Assembly: GCA_002392765.1 (NCBI GenBank)
Contig: DGHT01000001.1
Span: forward strand, 1 to 21,924
Source: Verrucomicrobia bacterium UBA3841
Lineage (GTDB): Bacteria; Verrucomicrobiota; Kiritimatiellia; RFP12; UBA1067
Reading direction: 5' to 3'
Length of the DNA: 21,924 nucleotides
The translations under genes were made by a program, and so were the position numbers. Numbering within the stretch: position 1 is the stretch's first letter; the number at the start of each line of letters is the position of its first letter. Shown here piece by piece: positions 12,798 through 20,556 of this stretch. Under the pieces are notes generated by a model. It was given only the letters and a program-made list of their open reading frames with translations, did no database searches and was not told the origin of the DNA.

Positions 12798-15092
12798 ATG
12801 AAAAAAAGAACGAAAACAATTCTCGCCGCGGTCGCGCTGATTTTCGCGCTGCCGCTTTTCGCCTCCCACGCCAACACCCCTCCGTACCCGAATTTCGGGC
12901 TTCCAAGGACAGAGGAGATGATGTTCCTCGTCCTTCAGATAGGAGTGATAATATTCGCCGCCAGGCTAGGCGGCGCGATAGCCGCGAAACTCAAGATGCC
13001 GTCGATACTCGGCGAACTGGCCGCAGGCATCGTCATCGGCCCGTGGGCTCTCGGCGGCGTGGGCTTCGGCGGCGGGCTCTTTTCCGACGGTCTCTTCCAC
13101 GGAGCGGCGCTGAGGCGGATGGCGGAAAGCGGCGTTTCCGTCGACGCCACGACTCCGGCGCTCTACGGCATAGCGACGCTCGCATCGGTGATACTCCTGT
13201 TCCTGTCGGGTCTGGAGACGAACATCAGGATGTTCCTGAAGTATTCGTTCGTTGGGACGCTCGTGGGCGTCGGAGGCGTCATATTCTCGTTCTTTCTGGG
13301 CGACTGGTGCGCGGTGACGTTCCTGCCGCGCATTTTCGACGGCGTAGGCTGGATAGAGGCTCTTGAGACGATGGACATGGCGCAGGCCATGATGCAGCCC
13401 GGCCCGCTTTACATGGGTATAATGTCCACTGCGACATCCGTCGGCATCACCGCGAGAATCCTTTCCGAGCGCAAGAAGATGGACAGCGAAGAGGGTACGA
13501 CCATCATGGCGGGCGCGGTGATAGACGACGTTCTGGGTCTGATCGTCCTCGCCGTCGGCAACGGAATAATCGTCGCCAACTCGAAGGCGGCCGCCGCAGG
13601 GTCGGCGGCGGCAGTAGACTGGGGGCACATAGCGGCGGTCGCGTCGAAGGCGTTCGGCGTCTGGCTGGGGGTCACGTTCGTGGGACTCGTCATGGCGCCG
13701 CTTCTTTCCATCGTGCTCAAGAAAATGTTCAAGTCGCAGGTGGTCCTCGCGACGATGACGTTCGGCCTGTCGCTCATACTTGCGGGATTCTTCGAATCGA
13801 TGGGCCTTGCGATGATCATCGGCGCGTACGTGATGGGCCTGTCGCTCGCGCGGACCGACCTCAAGCACATGATCCAGGACACGCTCACGCCCGTCTACAC
13901 GTTTCTTGTGCCGGTGTTCTTCTGCGTGATGGGCATGATGGTCGACATGTCCGCGCTCTGTTCGCGTCCGGTTCTCGTGTTCGGCGCGATATACACGGCG
14001 GCCGCCGTGTTCGCCAAAGTCGTGGGGTGCATGCTCCCGGCGCTCTGCTGCGGCTTCAACGCGCTCGGCGGTCTGCGCATCGGAGCGGGAATGGTGCCGC
14101 GCGGCGAAGTGGCGCTCATCATCGCAGGGCTCGGCCTTTCGGCAGGCTACCTTTCGCAGGAGATTTTCGGCATCGGCATCATGATGACGCTCGTGACGAC
14201 TGTCATCGCTCCGCCCGCGCTCGTCGCGCTCTTCACGCCGCAGAAGAAGGGCGTGCGCAACCCCAGAAATCCTGTCAGTGCGTCGCGCGAGGTGGAATTC
14301 GAACTCGCGGGGGAGGATGTGGCCGAACTGATGATGGCCAAGCTTCTGGTGGAGTTCCGCAACGAGGGGTTCTTCGTCACATGCCTCTCCCAGGCAGACC
14401 ACATCTGGGAAGTCGCCATGAACGCGATAGAACTTTCCATCCGCCGCATCGACAACAAGATCAGGTTCGACTGCACTCCGGCGGAGGAGGCGATGGTCAT
14501 GACGGCGTGGATGGAGGTCTCAAGCCAGATAAACGATCTTGCGCGTTCGATCGCAAAGCCGACGCGCAGGGAGGAGGTCAGGAAGATAATCGCCTCCACC
14601 GAGGCCGTCTCCCGCGGACACGAATCCGTCGGACGCTACCTGCAGGGATTCGTGATGCTTCCGTCGTTCAAGGCGAAGAACAAGGTCGACGCCATCAAAA
14701 AGATGGTCGAGGCGATCGCCGAAGCCGCGCCGCGGCACGTCACGGACGTGGCCGCCGCGACGGCCGCCGTCCTCAAGCGCGAGGCGTCCATGCCCACGGG
14801 CCTCGACCACGGAATAGCGGTCCCGCACGGAAGGGACGCGAGCGTGAACGGTCTCGCCGGAGCCGTGGCGCTGATCGACCCCGAAAACGGCGCGCTTCCC
14901 GACTACGAGACGATAGACAGGACTCCCGTCAAGATCATCGTCCTCACTCTCGCGAGCGACCGCCAGCAGGCGCCGTATCTTCAGCTTATGAGCTTCATTT
15001 CGAGAGCGCTCAGGGCCGACTACGGCGCGGAGCATCTCATGGAGTGCAAGACGCCGGAAGAGATGCGGCGCTTCTTCAGGCGCAAGAAATGA
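12798..15092 (+). CDS. CPA2-type cation/proton antiporter fused to a PTS EIIA-like domain
   Basis: This 764-residue membrane protein begins with a signal-like hydrophobic segment ending in ASHA. About twelve spans of the CPA2 (KefB/NapA-type) Na+/H+ exchanger family follow (residues ~40-485), with the ion-binding pair D243-D244 in AGAVIDDVLGLIVLA. The soluble tail (~500-764) ends in a type 2 PTS EIIA (fructose/nitrogen) domain. Its phospho-acceptor site is intact: H677 in GLDHGIAVPHGRD. The family exchanges Na+ or K+ for protons; the EIIA domain probably tunes activity by phosphorylation or nucleotide state. The start has no Shine-Dalgarno (the upstream CCTCC is the anti-SD sequence), so translation may depend on the sulfatase gene ending 22 nt before. 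Its stop overlaps mnmE by 4 bp. Confidence 0.88.
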   Translation: MKKRTKTILAAVALIFALPLFASHANTPPYPNFGLPRTEEMMFLVLQIGVIIFAARLGGAIAAKLKMPSILGELAAGIVIGPWALGGVGFGGGLFSDGLFHGAALRRMAESGVSVDATTPALYGIATLASVILLFLSGLETNIRMFLKYSFVGTLVGVGGVIFSFFLGDWCAVTFLPRIFDGVGWIEALETMDMAQAMMQPGPLYMGIMSTATSVGITARILSERKKMDSEEGTTIMAGAVIDDVLGLIVLAVGNGIIVANSKAAAAGSAAAVDWGHIAAVASKAFGVWLGVTFVGLVMAPLLSIVLKKMFKSQVVLATMTFGLSLILAGFFESMGLAMIIGAYVMGLSLARTDLKHMIQDTLTPVYTFLVPVFFCVMGMMVDMSALCSRPVLVFGAIYTAAAVFAKVVGCMLPALCCGFNALGGLRIGAGMVPRGEVALIIAGLGLSAGYLSQEIFGIGIMMTLVTTVIAPPALVALFTPQKKGVRNPRNPVSASREVEFELAGEDVAELMMAKLLVEFRNEGFFVTCLSQADHIWEVAMNAIELSIRRIDNKIRFDCTPAEEAMVMTAWMEVSSQINDLARSIAKPTRREEVRKIIASTEAVSRGHESVGRYLQGFVMLPSFKAKNKVDAIKKMVEAIAEAAPRHVTDVAAATAAVLKREASMPTGLDHGIAVPHGRDASVNGLAGAVALIDPENGALPDYETIDRTPVKIIVLTLASDRQQAPYLQLMSFISRALRADYGAEHLMECKTPEEMRRFFRRKK

Positions 15093-16351
15093 CGGCGTCC
15101 GCCGACACCATCGCAGCGATCGCCACGCCTCCCGGAAGGGGCGCAGTGGCGATCGTCCGTCTTTCCGGTCCGGATGCGTTTCCCATTGCGTCCAGGCTTG
15201 TCGGAAGAAATCTCCCGGCCCCCGGAAGGGTGGCGTTCGCGCGGTTTGCGTACGGCGGCAGGACGCTTGACGAGGGTGTCGTGCTCGCGTTCGCATCCCC
15301 GCGCTCGTACACCGGCGAGGATGTCGTGGAGTTCCAGACGCACGGCGGGGCCGTCGCGCCGCGCCGCGTCCTGGACGCGCTTCTCGAATGCGGCGCGCGC
15401 ACGGCGCGCCGCGGCGAGTTCACCGAGCGCGCATTTCTGAACGGCAAGATCGATTTCGAAGCGGCCGAAGGGGTGATAGACCTTATCGACGCGAAAACGT
15501 CGCGCGCGGCGGACGACGCTCTCGCGTGCCTTGCCGGAGAAAAGAAAAGAGCCGCGCTCGGACTGTACCGCGCGGCCGTGGATGTTTCCGTCGAGGCGGA
15601 ATATGCGATGGATGTCGACGAAGGCGCGCTCCCCGCCGGTTTCGCGCAGTCCCTTTCGCGCAAGGCGGCGGATCTAGCCGGAGCGATGGAGCGGCTTCTC
15701 AAGGCGGAACGCTCTTCGCGGATATTGAGAGACGGAGCGACGATCGTGCTCGCCGGCCCTCCGAATTCCGGAAAGTCCTCGCTTATGAACGCACTCCTCG
15801 GCGAGAACCGCGCAATCGTGTCCGACGCGCCCGGAACGACTCGCGATTCGATAGAAAGCTGGATCGAAATGGACGGCTTTCCCGTCCGTCTTGTAGACAC
15901 GGCCGGCGTCCGCGACACCGATTGCGCAATCGAGGCGGAGGGGGTGAAGAGGGCGCTCGCCGCCGCCGCAGCCGCGGATATCGTGCTGGATCTGTCGCCG
16001 GACGCGCCCGCGCGCGCTTCGGAAAAGGTGCTGGCGGTCCACGCAAAATGCGATATTTCGCGAGGCGACGGTTTGAACGTCTCTTCGCTCACTCGCGAGG
16101 GATTGGACGCATTGAGGTCGGAAATCGTCAGACGCCTCGAATCGCTGTCTCCCGCTTCGGCGCGGGAATCGTGTCTTGCGGACGTTCTGGCGCGGGCGGT
16201 TCCGGTTCTGAAGGGCGCAGACGCCGGCGATCTCGTCCTTTTCGGGAATGCGGTCCGTACGGTCGCCACGCTTCTTGGCGAAGCGACGGGTGCGGTCTAC
16301 TCGGACGACATGCTGGAGCGTCTTTTTTCGCGCTTTTGCGTCGGAAAGTGA
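15089..16351 (+). CDS. mnmE: tRNA uridine-5-carboxymethylaminomethyl modification GTPase MnmE
   Basis: This 420-residue GTPase works with MnmG to modify the wobble uridine of several tRNAs. The start overlaps the antiporter stop (ATGA). The opening TIAAIATPPGRGAVAIVRLSG is the folate-binding N-terminal domain. The helical domain and the inserted G domain follow: P-loop G223-PPNSGKS, switch TTRD (250-253), DTAG (270-273). The C-terminus ends FSRFCVGK, with the conserved Cys at 417. At about 420 residues it is somewhat shorter than the usual ~450. The G4 base-recognition motif, normally NKxD, reads AKCD (319-322): Lys and Asp are kept but Asn is Ala. It is probably still functional, as every other element is intact. 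It is the last gene of the cluster. Confidence 0.95.
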   Translation: MTASADTIAAIATPPGRGAVAIVRLSGPDAFPIASRLVGRNLPAPGRVAFARFAYGGRTLDEGVVLAFASPRSYTGEDVVEFQTHGGAVAPRRVLDALLECGARTARRGEFTERAFLNGKIDFEAAEGVIDLIDAKTSRAADDALACLAGEKKRAALGLYRAAVDVSVEAEYAMDVDEGALPAGFAQSLSRKAADLAGAMERLLKAERSSRILRDGATIVLAGPPNSGKSSLMNALLGENRAIVSDAPGTTRDSIESWIEMDGFPVRLVDTAGVRDTDCAIEAEGVKRALAAAAAADIVLDLSPDAPARASEKVLAVHAKCDISRGDGLNVSSLTREGLDALRSEIVRRLESLSPASARESCLADVLARAVPVLKGADAGDLVLFGNAVRTVATLLGEATGAVYSDDMLERLFSRFCVGK

Positions 16352-16684
16352 TTCCCGCCCGCCATTTGGCGATTCCGATTGCCGGGCGCTGCGGGCGATG
16401 GGCTGCAACGCGGTGGCTACAGGGGTGACGTCCCGTCCGTTCAACTGGGGGAACATATCCCCCGAGCCGAAGGCGAGCCGCAACGTGGTGGCTACAGGGG
16501 TGACGTCCCGTCCGTTCATGTTGACGGAGCGAGACGCTCCATCTCCTTGATGTCGCCGCCAAGATGGCATATCCCCCGAGCCGAAGGCGAGCCGCAACGC
16601 GATGGCTACAGGGGTGCTCTCCCTGTTACCTCTTCCCTCTTCCCTCATCCCTCTTCCTTCATCCCTCTTCCCCTCAATTAGCGA
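16352..16684 (+). repeat. Intergenic array of modular palindromic repeats and pyrimidine tract
   Basis: No gene lies here. Modules follow each other: a GGTGGCTACAGGGGTGACG unit at 16412 and 16487 with a partial copy at 16601; a GGGGGA/TCCCCC hairpin with a 5-nt loop (16447-16463); a CCGAAGG mini-hairpin in GAGCCGAAGGCGAG, seen twice; and a GGAGCG/CGCTCC hairpin (16526-16540). From about 16618 to 16677 the + strand is almost only C and T in units like TTCCCTC and ATCCCTC. The same modules recur in other order at 18385-18573 and 20316-20460. No terminator with a T-run is seen after mnmE. Confidence 0.75.
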
Positions 16685-16713
16685 TTGGAAATCTGCGGCG
16701 ATTATGATATTAT
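16685..16713 (+). promoter_or_regulatory. Leaderless-type promoter of the first ATPase/nuclease gene
   Basis: TTGGAA (16685-16690) and TATTAT (16708-16713) are 17 bp apart. Only 7 nt separate the end of the -10 box from the ATG at 16721, so transcription would begin at or next to the start codon. There is no ribosome site in the gap. Confidence 0.6.
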
Positions 16714-16720
16714 ATTTGGC

Positions 16721-18337
16721 ATGGAAAAAGCGGCGACAGACATATACACGTTCGAGAACCTCCGGAAGAGAGGCTATACATACGTTGACAAAACGGCGAT
16801 TCTGAAAGAACTTGTCGATGATTCGCGCGGCTCGCAATTCTTCATCGCGCGTCCGCGCAGGTTCGGGAAGTCTCTCGCCATATCGACATTCAAGTGCCTC
16901 TTCGAAGGGAAACGCGATCTGTTCAAGGGCCTTGCAATCGAGCCGGAGTGGGATTGGTCGAAGAAATGGCCCGTCATCCACCTCGATATGGGCAGTGCCC
17001 AGACCAGGACCGTACAGGAGCTCGAAAGGTTCTGGCGGGATATGCTGAAGGACGAGGCTAAGCGCAACGGCGTCAAGTTCAGAGACGATGGAAACCCGGC
17101 GATAGCGTTCAAGAACCTTATCAACGACCTATATGATTTGGCAATGTCGGCAAAACGCAAGACGGCGGCAAAAAATGGCTCTGTCGCGGCGGAGTCGGGC
17201 GGCGGGCAGGTTGTCGTCCTGATCGACGAATACGACAAGCCGCTCCTGGGGCACCTGATGACGCCGCAGGCGACGGAGTTCAAGAACGCGCTCAAGGCTT
17301 TCTACTCCGTCCTGAAGACGCTGGAAGGGAAGCAGCGGTTCCTCTTCATAACGGGCGTGAGCAAGTTCTCGAAGGTGTCGATCTTCTCCGACCTCAACAA
17401 CCTTAAGGACTACACGCTCAACGCCGCTGTTGCTACTCTTTTCGGCTATACGCATGAGGAAGTCCGGAAGAACTTTCCGCAAAGCCTTGCCGCGTTTGGC
17501 GAGAAACTTGGCAAGGACGCCGAAGGCGCGTTCTCTGACATAGTAAAGTGGTACGACGGCTACAAATTCCATCAGGATGCCGAGACCGTGGTGAATCCGG
17601 TATCGCTCGGCATGACATTCGATTCCATGGAACTTGCAAACTGGTGGTCGCTTACCGCCATGCCGACGTTCCTGATGGAGTTCTTCAAGGTGCGGCCGTT
17701 GGACGTCTCCGATCTTTCGGTTACGGAAGCGGATCTTGCCGCATACGAGCCCGAGCACATCAAGCCCGTCACGCTTCTCTTCCAGACGGGCTACCTCACG
17801 ATCAAGGGGTTCGAGCAAGAAGGTGCGGACAGAACCTACCATCTCGGCTTCCCGAACCTCGAAGTCGAGAATTCGTTCCTGAAGTCGCTGACCGGCGTGT
17901 ACGTGGGGCAGGACGACATTGATTCGCACAACATTTCGCGACGTGCGCGCGAGGCTCTCCGTTCCCGCGATCCCGAGGCATTTGTCGAGGCGTTCCGGCA
18001 GTTCTTCGCGGCGATTCCGTACGATCTTACGAGCAAGCAGAACGAGCAGTCATGGCAGGCGATCATGTATGTCGTTCTCCGCGTTATCGGAATCAACGTC
18101 GGCGGCGAGGTGCGGACGCACAAAGGGCGCATCGACCTCACGGTCGAGACCGCCACTGACGCGTACATCATCGAGGTGAAGCGTGACTCCACGGCGAAGA
18201 AGGCGATCGAGCAGATACAGGACAAATCCTACACCGACCGCTTCCGTCCCTCCGGCAAGCCGATCACCCTGATCGGCATCGCGTTCTCCACCAAGCGCCG
18301 CACCGTCTCCGGCGTCAAGATCGTGAAGGACGCATAA
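16721..18337 (+). CDS. AAA-ATPase-like protein with PD-(D/E)XK nuclease-like domain, copy A
   Basis: This 538-residue protein belongs to the AAA-ATPase_like/PDDEXK_9 (DUF1703) family common in gut bacteria; its cellular role is unknown. Residues 11-25 (FENLRKRGYTYVDKT) and the P-loop ARPRRFGKS (43-51) are diagnostic. Walker B is VVVLIDEYD (164-172) and TGVSKFSK (211-218) is the sensor region. The C-terminal nuclease fold shows D472 (GRIDL), E485-V-K487 and the QIQDKSY helix, so the catalytic set looks complete. The ATG at 16721 is preferred over the TTG at 16685, which is part of the -35 box. There is no Shine-Dalgarno; see the promoter at 16685. It is paired with a 538-residue paralogue 1933 bp downstream. 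Related families are suspected of roles in mobile elements or defence, which is not shown here. Confidence 0.88.
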   Translation: MEKAATDIYTFENLRKRGYTYVDKTAILKELVDDSRGSQFFIARPRRFGKSLAISTFKCLFEGKRDLFKGLAIEPEWDWSKKWPVIHLDMGSAQTRTVQELERFWRDMLKDEAKRNGVKFRDDGNPAIAFKNLINDLYDLAMSAKRKTAAKNGSVAAESGGGQVVVLIDEYDKPLLGHLMTPQATEFKNALKAFYSVLKTLEGKQRFLFITGVSKFSKVSIFSDLNNLKDYTLNAAVATLFGYTHEEVRKNFPQSLAAFGEKLGKDAEGAFSDIVKWYDGYKFHQDAETVVNPVSLGMTFDSMELANWWSLTAMPTFLMEFFKVRPLDVSDLSVTEADLAAYEPEHIKPVTLLFQTGYLTIKGFEQEGADRTYHLGFPNLEVENSFLKSLTGVYVGQDDIDSHNISRRAREALRSRDPEAFVEAFRQFFAAIPYDLTSKQNEQSWQAIMYVVLRVIGINVGGEVRTHKGRIDLTVETATDAYIIEVKRDSTAKKAIEQIQDKSYTDRFRPSGKPITLIGIAFSTKRRTVSGVKIVKDA

Positions 18338-18617
18338 CCGCAATTCCTCATTTTACACTCTTCCCCTCATCCCTGTTCCCTGTTCCAGCCGCCAAGATGG
18401 CATATCCCCGAGCCGAAGGCGAGCAGTAGCGCGGTGGCTACAGGGGTGACGTCCCGTCCGTTCAACTGGGGGAACATATCCCCCGAGCCGAAGGCGAGCC
18501 GCAACGCGGTGGCTACAGGGGTGACGTCCCGTCCGTTCATATTGACGGAGCGAGACGCTCCATCTCCTTGATGTCGCAATTTTCACTTTAACTCTTCCCT
18601 CTTCCCTCAATTAGCGA
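18338..18617 (+). repeat. Modular palindromic repeats between the two ATPase/nuclease genes
   Basis: No gene is present. After a short AT-rich stretch and a pyrimidine tract (18357-18386), the modules seen at 16405-16600 recur in a different order: the GCCAAGATGGCATATCCCC unit first, then the GGTGGCTACAGGGG unit at 18433 with the GGGGGA/TCCCCC hairpin, and again at 18508 with the GGAGCG/CGCTCC hairpin. A second pyrimidine tract (18592-18609) leads into the promoter. Confidence 0.75.
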
Positions 18618-18646
18618 TTGGAAAACTGCGGCGATTATGATATGAT
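18618..18646 (+). promoter_or_regulatory. Leaderless-type promoter of the second ATPase/nuclease gene
   Basis: TTGGAA (18618-18623) and TATGAT (18641-18646) are 17 bp apart, and the ATG at 18654 follows 7 nt after the -10 box, the same geometry as for copy A. The -10 differs from copy A by one base. Confidence 0.6.
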
Positions 18647-18653
18647 ATTTGGC

Positions 18654-20270
18654 ATGGAAAAAGCGGCGACAGACATATACACGTTCGAGAACCTCCGGAA
18701 GAGAGGCTATACATACGTTGACAAAACGGCGATTCTGAAAGAACTTGTCGATGATTCGCGCGGCTCGCAATTCTTCATCGCGCGTCCGCGCAGGTTCGGC
18801 AAATCTCTCGCCGTATCGACATTCAAGTGCCTCTTCGAAGGGAAACGCGATCTGTTCAAGGACCTTGCAATCGAGCCGGAGTGGGATTGGTCGAAGAAAT
18901 GGCCCGTCATCCACCTCGACATGGGCAGTGCCCAGACCAGGACCGTACAGGAGCTCGAAAGGTTCTGGCGGGATATGCTGAAGGACGAGGCTAAGCGCAA
19001 CGGCGTCAAGTTCAGAGACGATGAAAACCCGGCGATAGCGTTCAAGAACCTTATCAACGACCTATATGATTTGGCAATGTCGGCAAAACGCAAGACGGCG
19101 GCAAAAAATGGCTCTGTCGCGGCGGAGTCGGGCGAAGGCCAGGTTGTTGTCCTGATCGACGAATACGACAAGCCGCTTCTGGGGCACCTGATGACGCCGC
19201 AGGCGACGGAGTTCAAGAACGTGCTCAAGGCTTTCTACTCCGTCCTGAAGACGCTGGAAGGGAAGCAGCGGTTCCTCTTCATAACGGGCGTGAGCAAGTT
19301 CTCGAAGGTGTCGATCTTCTCCGACCTCAACAACCTTAAGGACTACACGCTCGAATCGGTTGTGGCGACGCTCTTCGGCTATACGCACGACGAGGTGCGG
19401 CGGAATTTCCCGCAGAGCATCGCGGCGCTCGGCGCAAAGCTCGGCAAGTCGCCGGAGGAGACTTTCAACGAGATTGTCAAGTGGTACGACGGCTACAGGT
19501 TTGCCGATGATGCCGAGCCAGTCATCAACCCCGTTTCGCTCGGCATGACGTTTGACACGATGAGGTTCGGCAACTGGTGGTCGCTTACAGCCATGCCGAC
19601 GTTCCTGATGGAGTTCTTCAAGGTGCGGCCGCTGGACGTCTCCGATCTTTCCGTTACGGAAGCGGACCTTGCCGCATACGAGCCCGAGCACATCAAGCCC
19701 GTCACGCTTCTCTTCCAGACGGGCTATCTAACGATCAAGAGCTGCAGCCAGACCGGGGGAATCTGGCGGTACGGCCTCAAATTCCCGAATATGGAGGTCG
19801 AGAATTCATTCCTTGTCGATCTTTCGGCCTTGTACATCGGAACCGACAACTCTGGGTCGGCGAACATCGCGGCGAAAGTCGTAAACGCACTTCTCGCACG
19901 CGATCCCGAGGCTTTCGTCGAGGCGTTCCGCGAGTTTTTCGCGGCGATTCCGTATGATCTTACGAGCAAGCAGAACGAGCAGTCGTGGCAGGCGATAATG
20001 TACGTGGTGCTGCGCGTGATCGGGATAAACGTCGGCGGCGAGGTCAGGACGCACAAAGGGCGCATCGATCTTACCGTCGAGACCGCCACTGACGCGTACA
20101 TCATCGAGGTGAAGCGCGATTCTACTGCGAAGAAGGCGATCGAGCAGATACAGGACAAATCCTACACCGACCGCTTCCGTCCCTCCGGCAAGCCGATAAC
20201 CTTGATCGGCATCGCGTTCTCCACCAAGCGCCGCACCGTCTCCGGCGTCAAGATCGTGAAGGACGCGTGA
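18654..20270 (+). CDS. AAA-ATPase-like protein with PD-(D/E)XK nuclease-like domain, copy B
   Basis: This is a second 538-residue member of the AAA-ATPase_like/PDDEXK_9 family, with the same motifs at the same positions as copy A: ARPRRFGKS (43-51), VVVLIDEYD (164-172), D472, E485 and K487. Residues 1-233 differ from copy A at only five positions (54, 70, 124, 161, 190). Residues 307-362 and 428-538 are identical. Residues 234-306 and 363-427 are clearly diverged (for example GFEQEGADRTYHL against SCSQTGGIWRYGL). The variable blocks lie between the ATPase core and the nuclease domain and may set partner or target choice; that is an inference. The intact frame and catalytic residues argue for function. 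The upstream TTG at 18618 is rejected as a start because it is the -35 box. Confidence 0.88.
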   Translation: MEKAATDIYTFENLRKRGYTYVDKTAILKELVDDSRGSQFFIARPRRFGKSLAVSTFKCLFEGKRDLFKDLAIEPEWDWSKKWPVIHLDMGSAQTRTVQELERFWRDMLKDEAKRNGVKFRDDENPAIAFKNLINDLYDLAMSAKRKTAAKNGSVAAESGEGQVVVLIDEYDKPLLGHLMTPQATEFKNVLKAFYSVLKTLEGKQRFLFITGVSKFSKVSIFSDLNNLKDYTLESVVATLFGYTHDEVRRNFPQSIAALGAKLGKSPEETFNEIVKWYDGYRFADDAEPVINPVSLGMTFDTMRFGNWWSLTAMPTFLMEFFKVRPLDVSDLSVTEADLAAYEPEHIKPVTLLFQTGYLTIKSCSQTGGIWRYGLKFPNMEVENSFLVDLSALYIGTDNSGSANIAAKVVNALLARDPEAFVEAFREFFAAIPYDLTSKQNEQSWQAIMYVVLRVIGINVGGEVRTHKGRIDLTVETATDAYIIEVKRDSTAKKAIEQIQDKSYTDRFRPSGKPITLIGIAFSTKRRTVSGVKIVKDA

Positions 20271-20481
20271 CCGCAATTCCTCATTTTACACTTTACACTC
20301 TTCCCTGTTCCCTCATCAAACGGGCGAGACGCCACCCCTGCTAGGGCATCGCCTTCGGCGACTCGCTGCGCTCGGGGGATATGTTCCCCCAGTTTTCCTC
20401 ATCCCTGTTCCCTGTTCCCGCCACCAGGATGGCATATCCCCCGAGCCGAAGGCGAGTCGCGAGATTCGCCTGTCGCGTAAT
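20271..20481 (-). repeat. Inverted, diverged palindromic repeat module downstream of copy B
   Basis: After the same 3' tail as copy A (CCGCAATTCCTCATTTTACA), 20316-20392 reads, on the minus strand, as a diverged version of the module at 16405-16479: the GGGGGA/TCCCCC hairpin, a GAGCGCAGCGAG and GCCGAAGGC part, then GCAGGGGTGGCGTC. A second partial module (CAGGATGGCATATCCCCC, GAGCCGAAGGCGAG) follows in + orientation at 20427-20459. Pyrimidine tracts lie at 20298-20316 and 20398-20420. Confidence 0.6.
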
Positions 20482-20510
20482 TTGACATTCACCCCGAAAT
20501 ATGCTATCTT
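20482..20510 (+). promoter_or_regulatory. Sigma-70-type promoter of the lipoprotein gene
   Basis: A perfect TTGACA (20482-20487) and TATCTT (20505-20510) are 17 bp apart. The predicted start is near 20517, giving a leader of about 114 nt. Confidence 0.7.
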
Positions 20511-20516
20511 ATCCGT

Positions 20517-20556
20517 GCTTTCTTCCCAGGGGATGTCGTGCCCTGAAACAGAAAGC
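20517..20556 (+). promoter_or_regulatory. Stem-loop at the predicted 5' end of the lipoprotein mRNA
   Basis: GCTTTC (20517-20522) pairs with GAAAGC (20551-20556). Inside, CAGGG (20527-20531) pairs with CCCTG (20541-20545) around a 9-nt loop, with a small internal loop between the stems. The outer stem starts at the very base predicted as the transcript start. Such 5'-terminal hairpins can protect mRNA from decay. I recognise no riboswitch class. Confidence 0.45.

Noticed and set aside
11141..12877. Long minus-strand frame (578 codons) opposite the sulfatase
   Set aside because: The + strand sulfatase has intact catalytic motifs; the antisense frame shows no family motif and no ribosome site.
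14027..15088. Upstream extension of the mnmE frame
   Set aside because: It is a shadow of the antiporter gene. The MnmE N-terminus begins exactly at 15089.
16405..16615. Repeats at 16405-16615 and 18385-18573 considered as a CRISPR array
   Set aside because: Units are irregular, mosaic and palindromic, with no unique spacers of constant length and no cas genes nearby.
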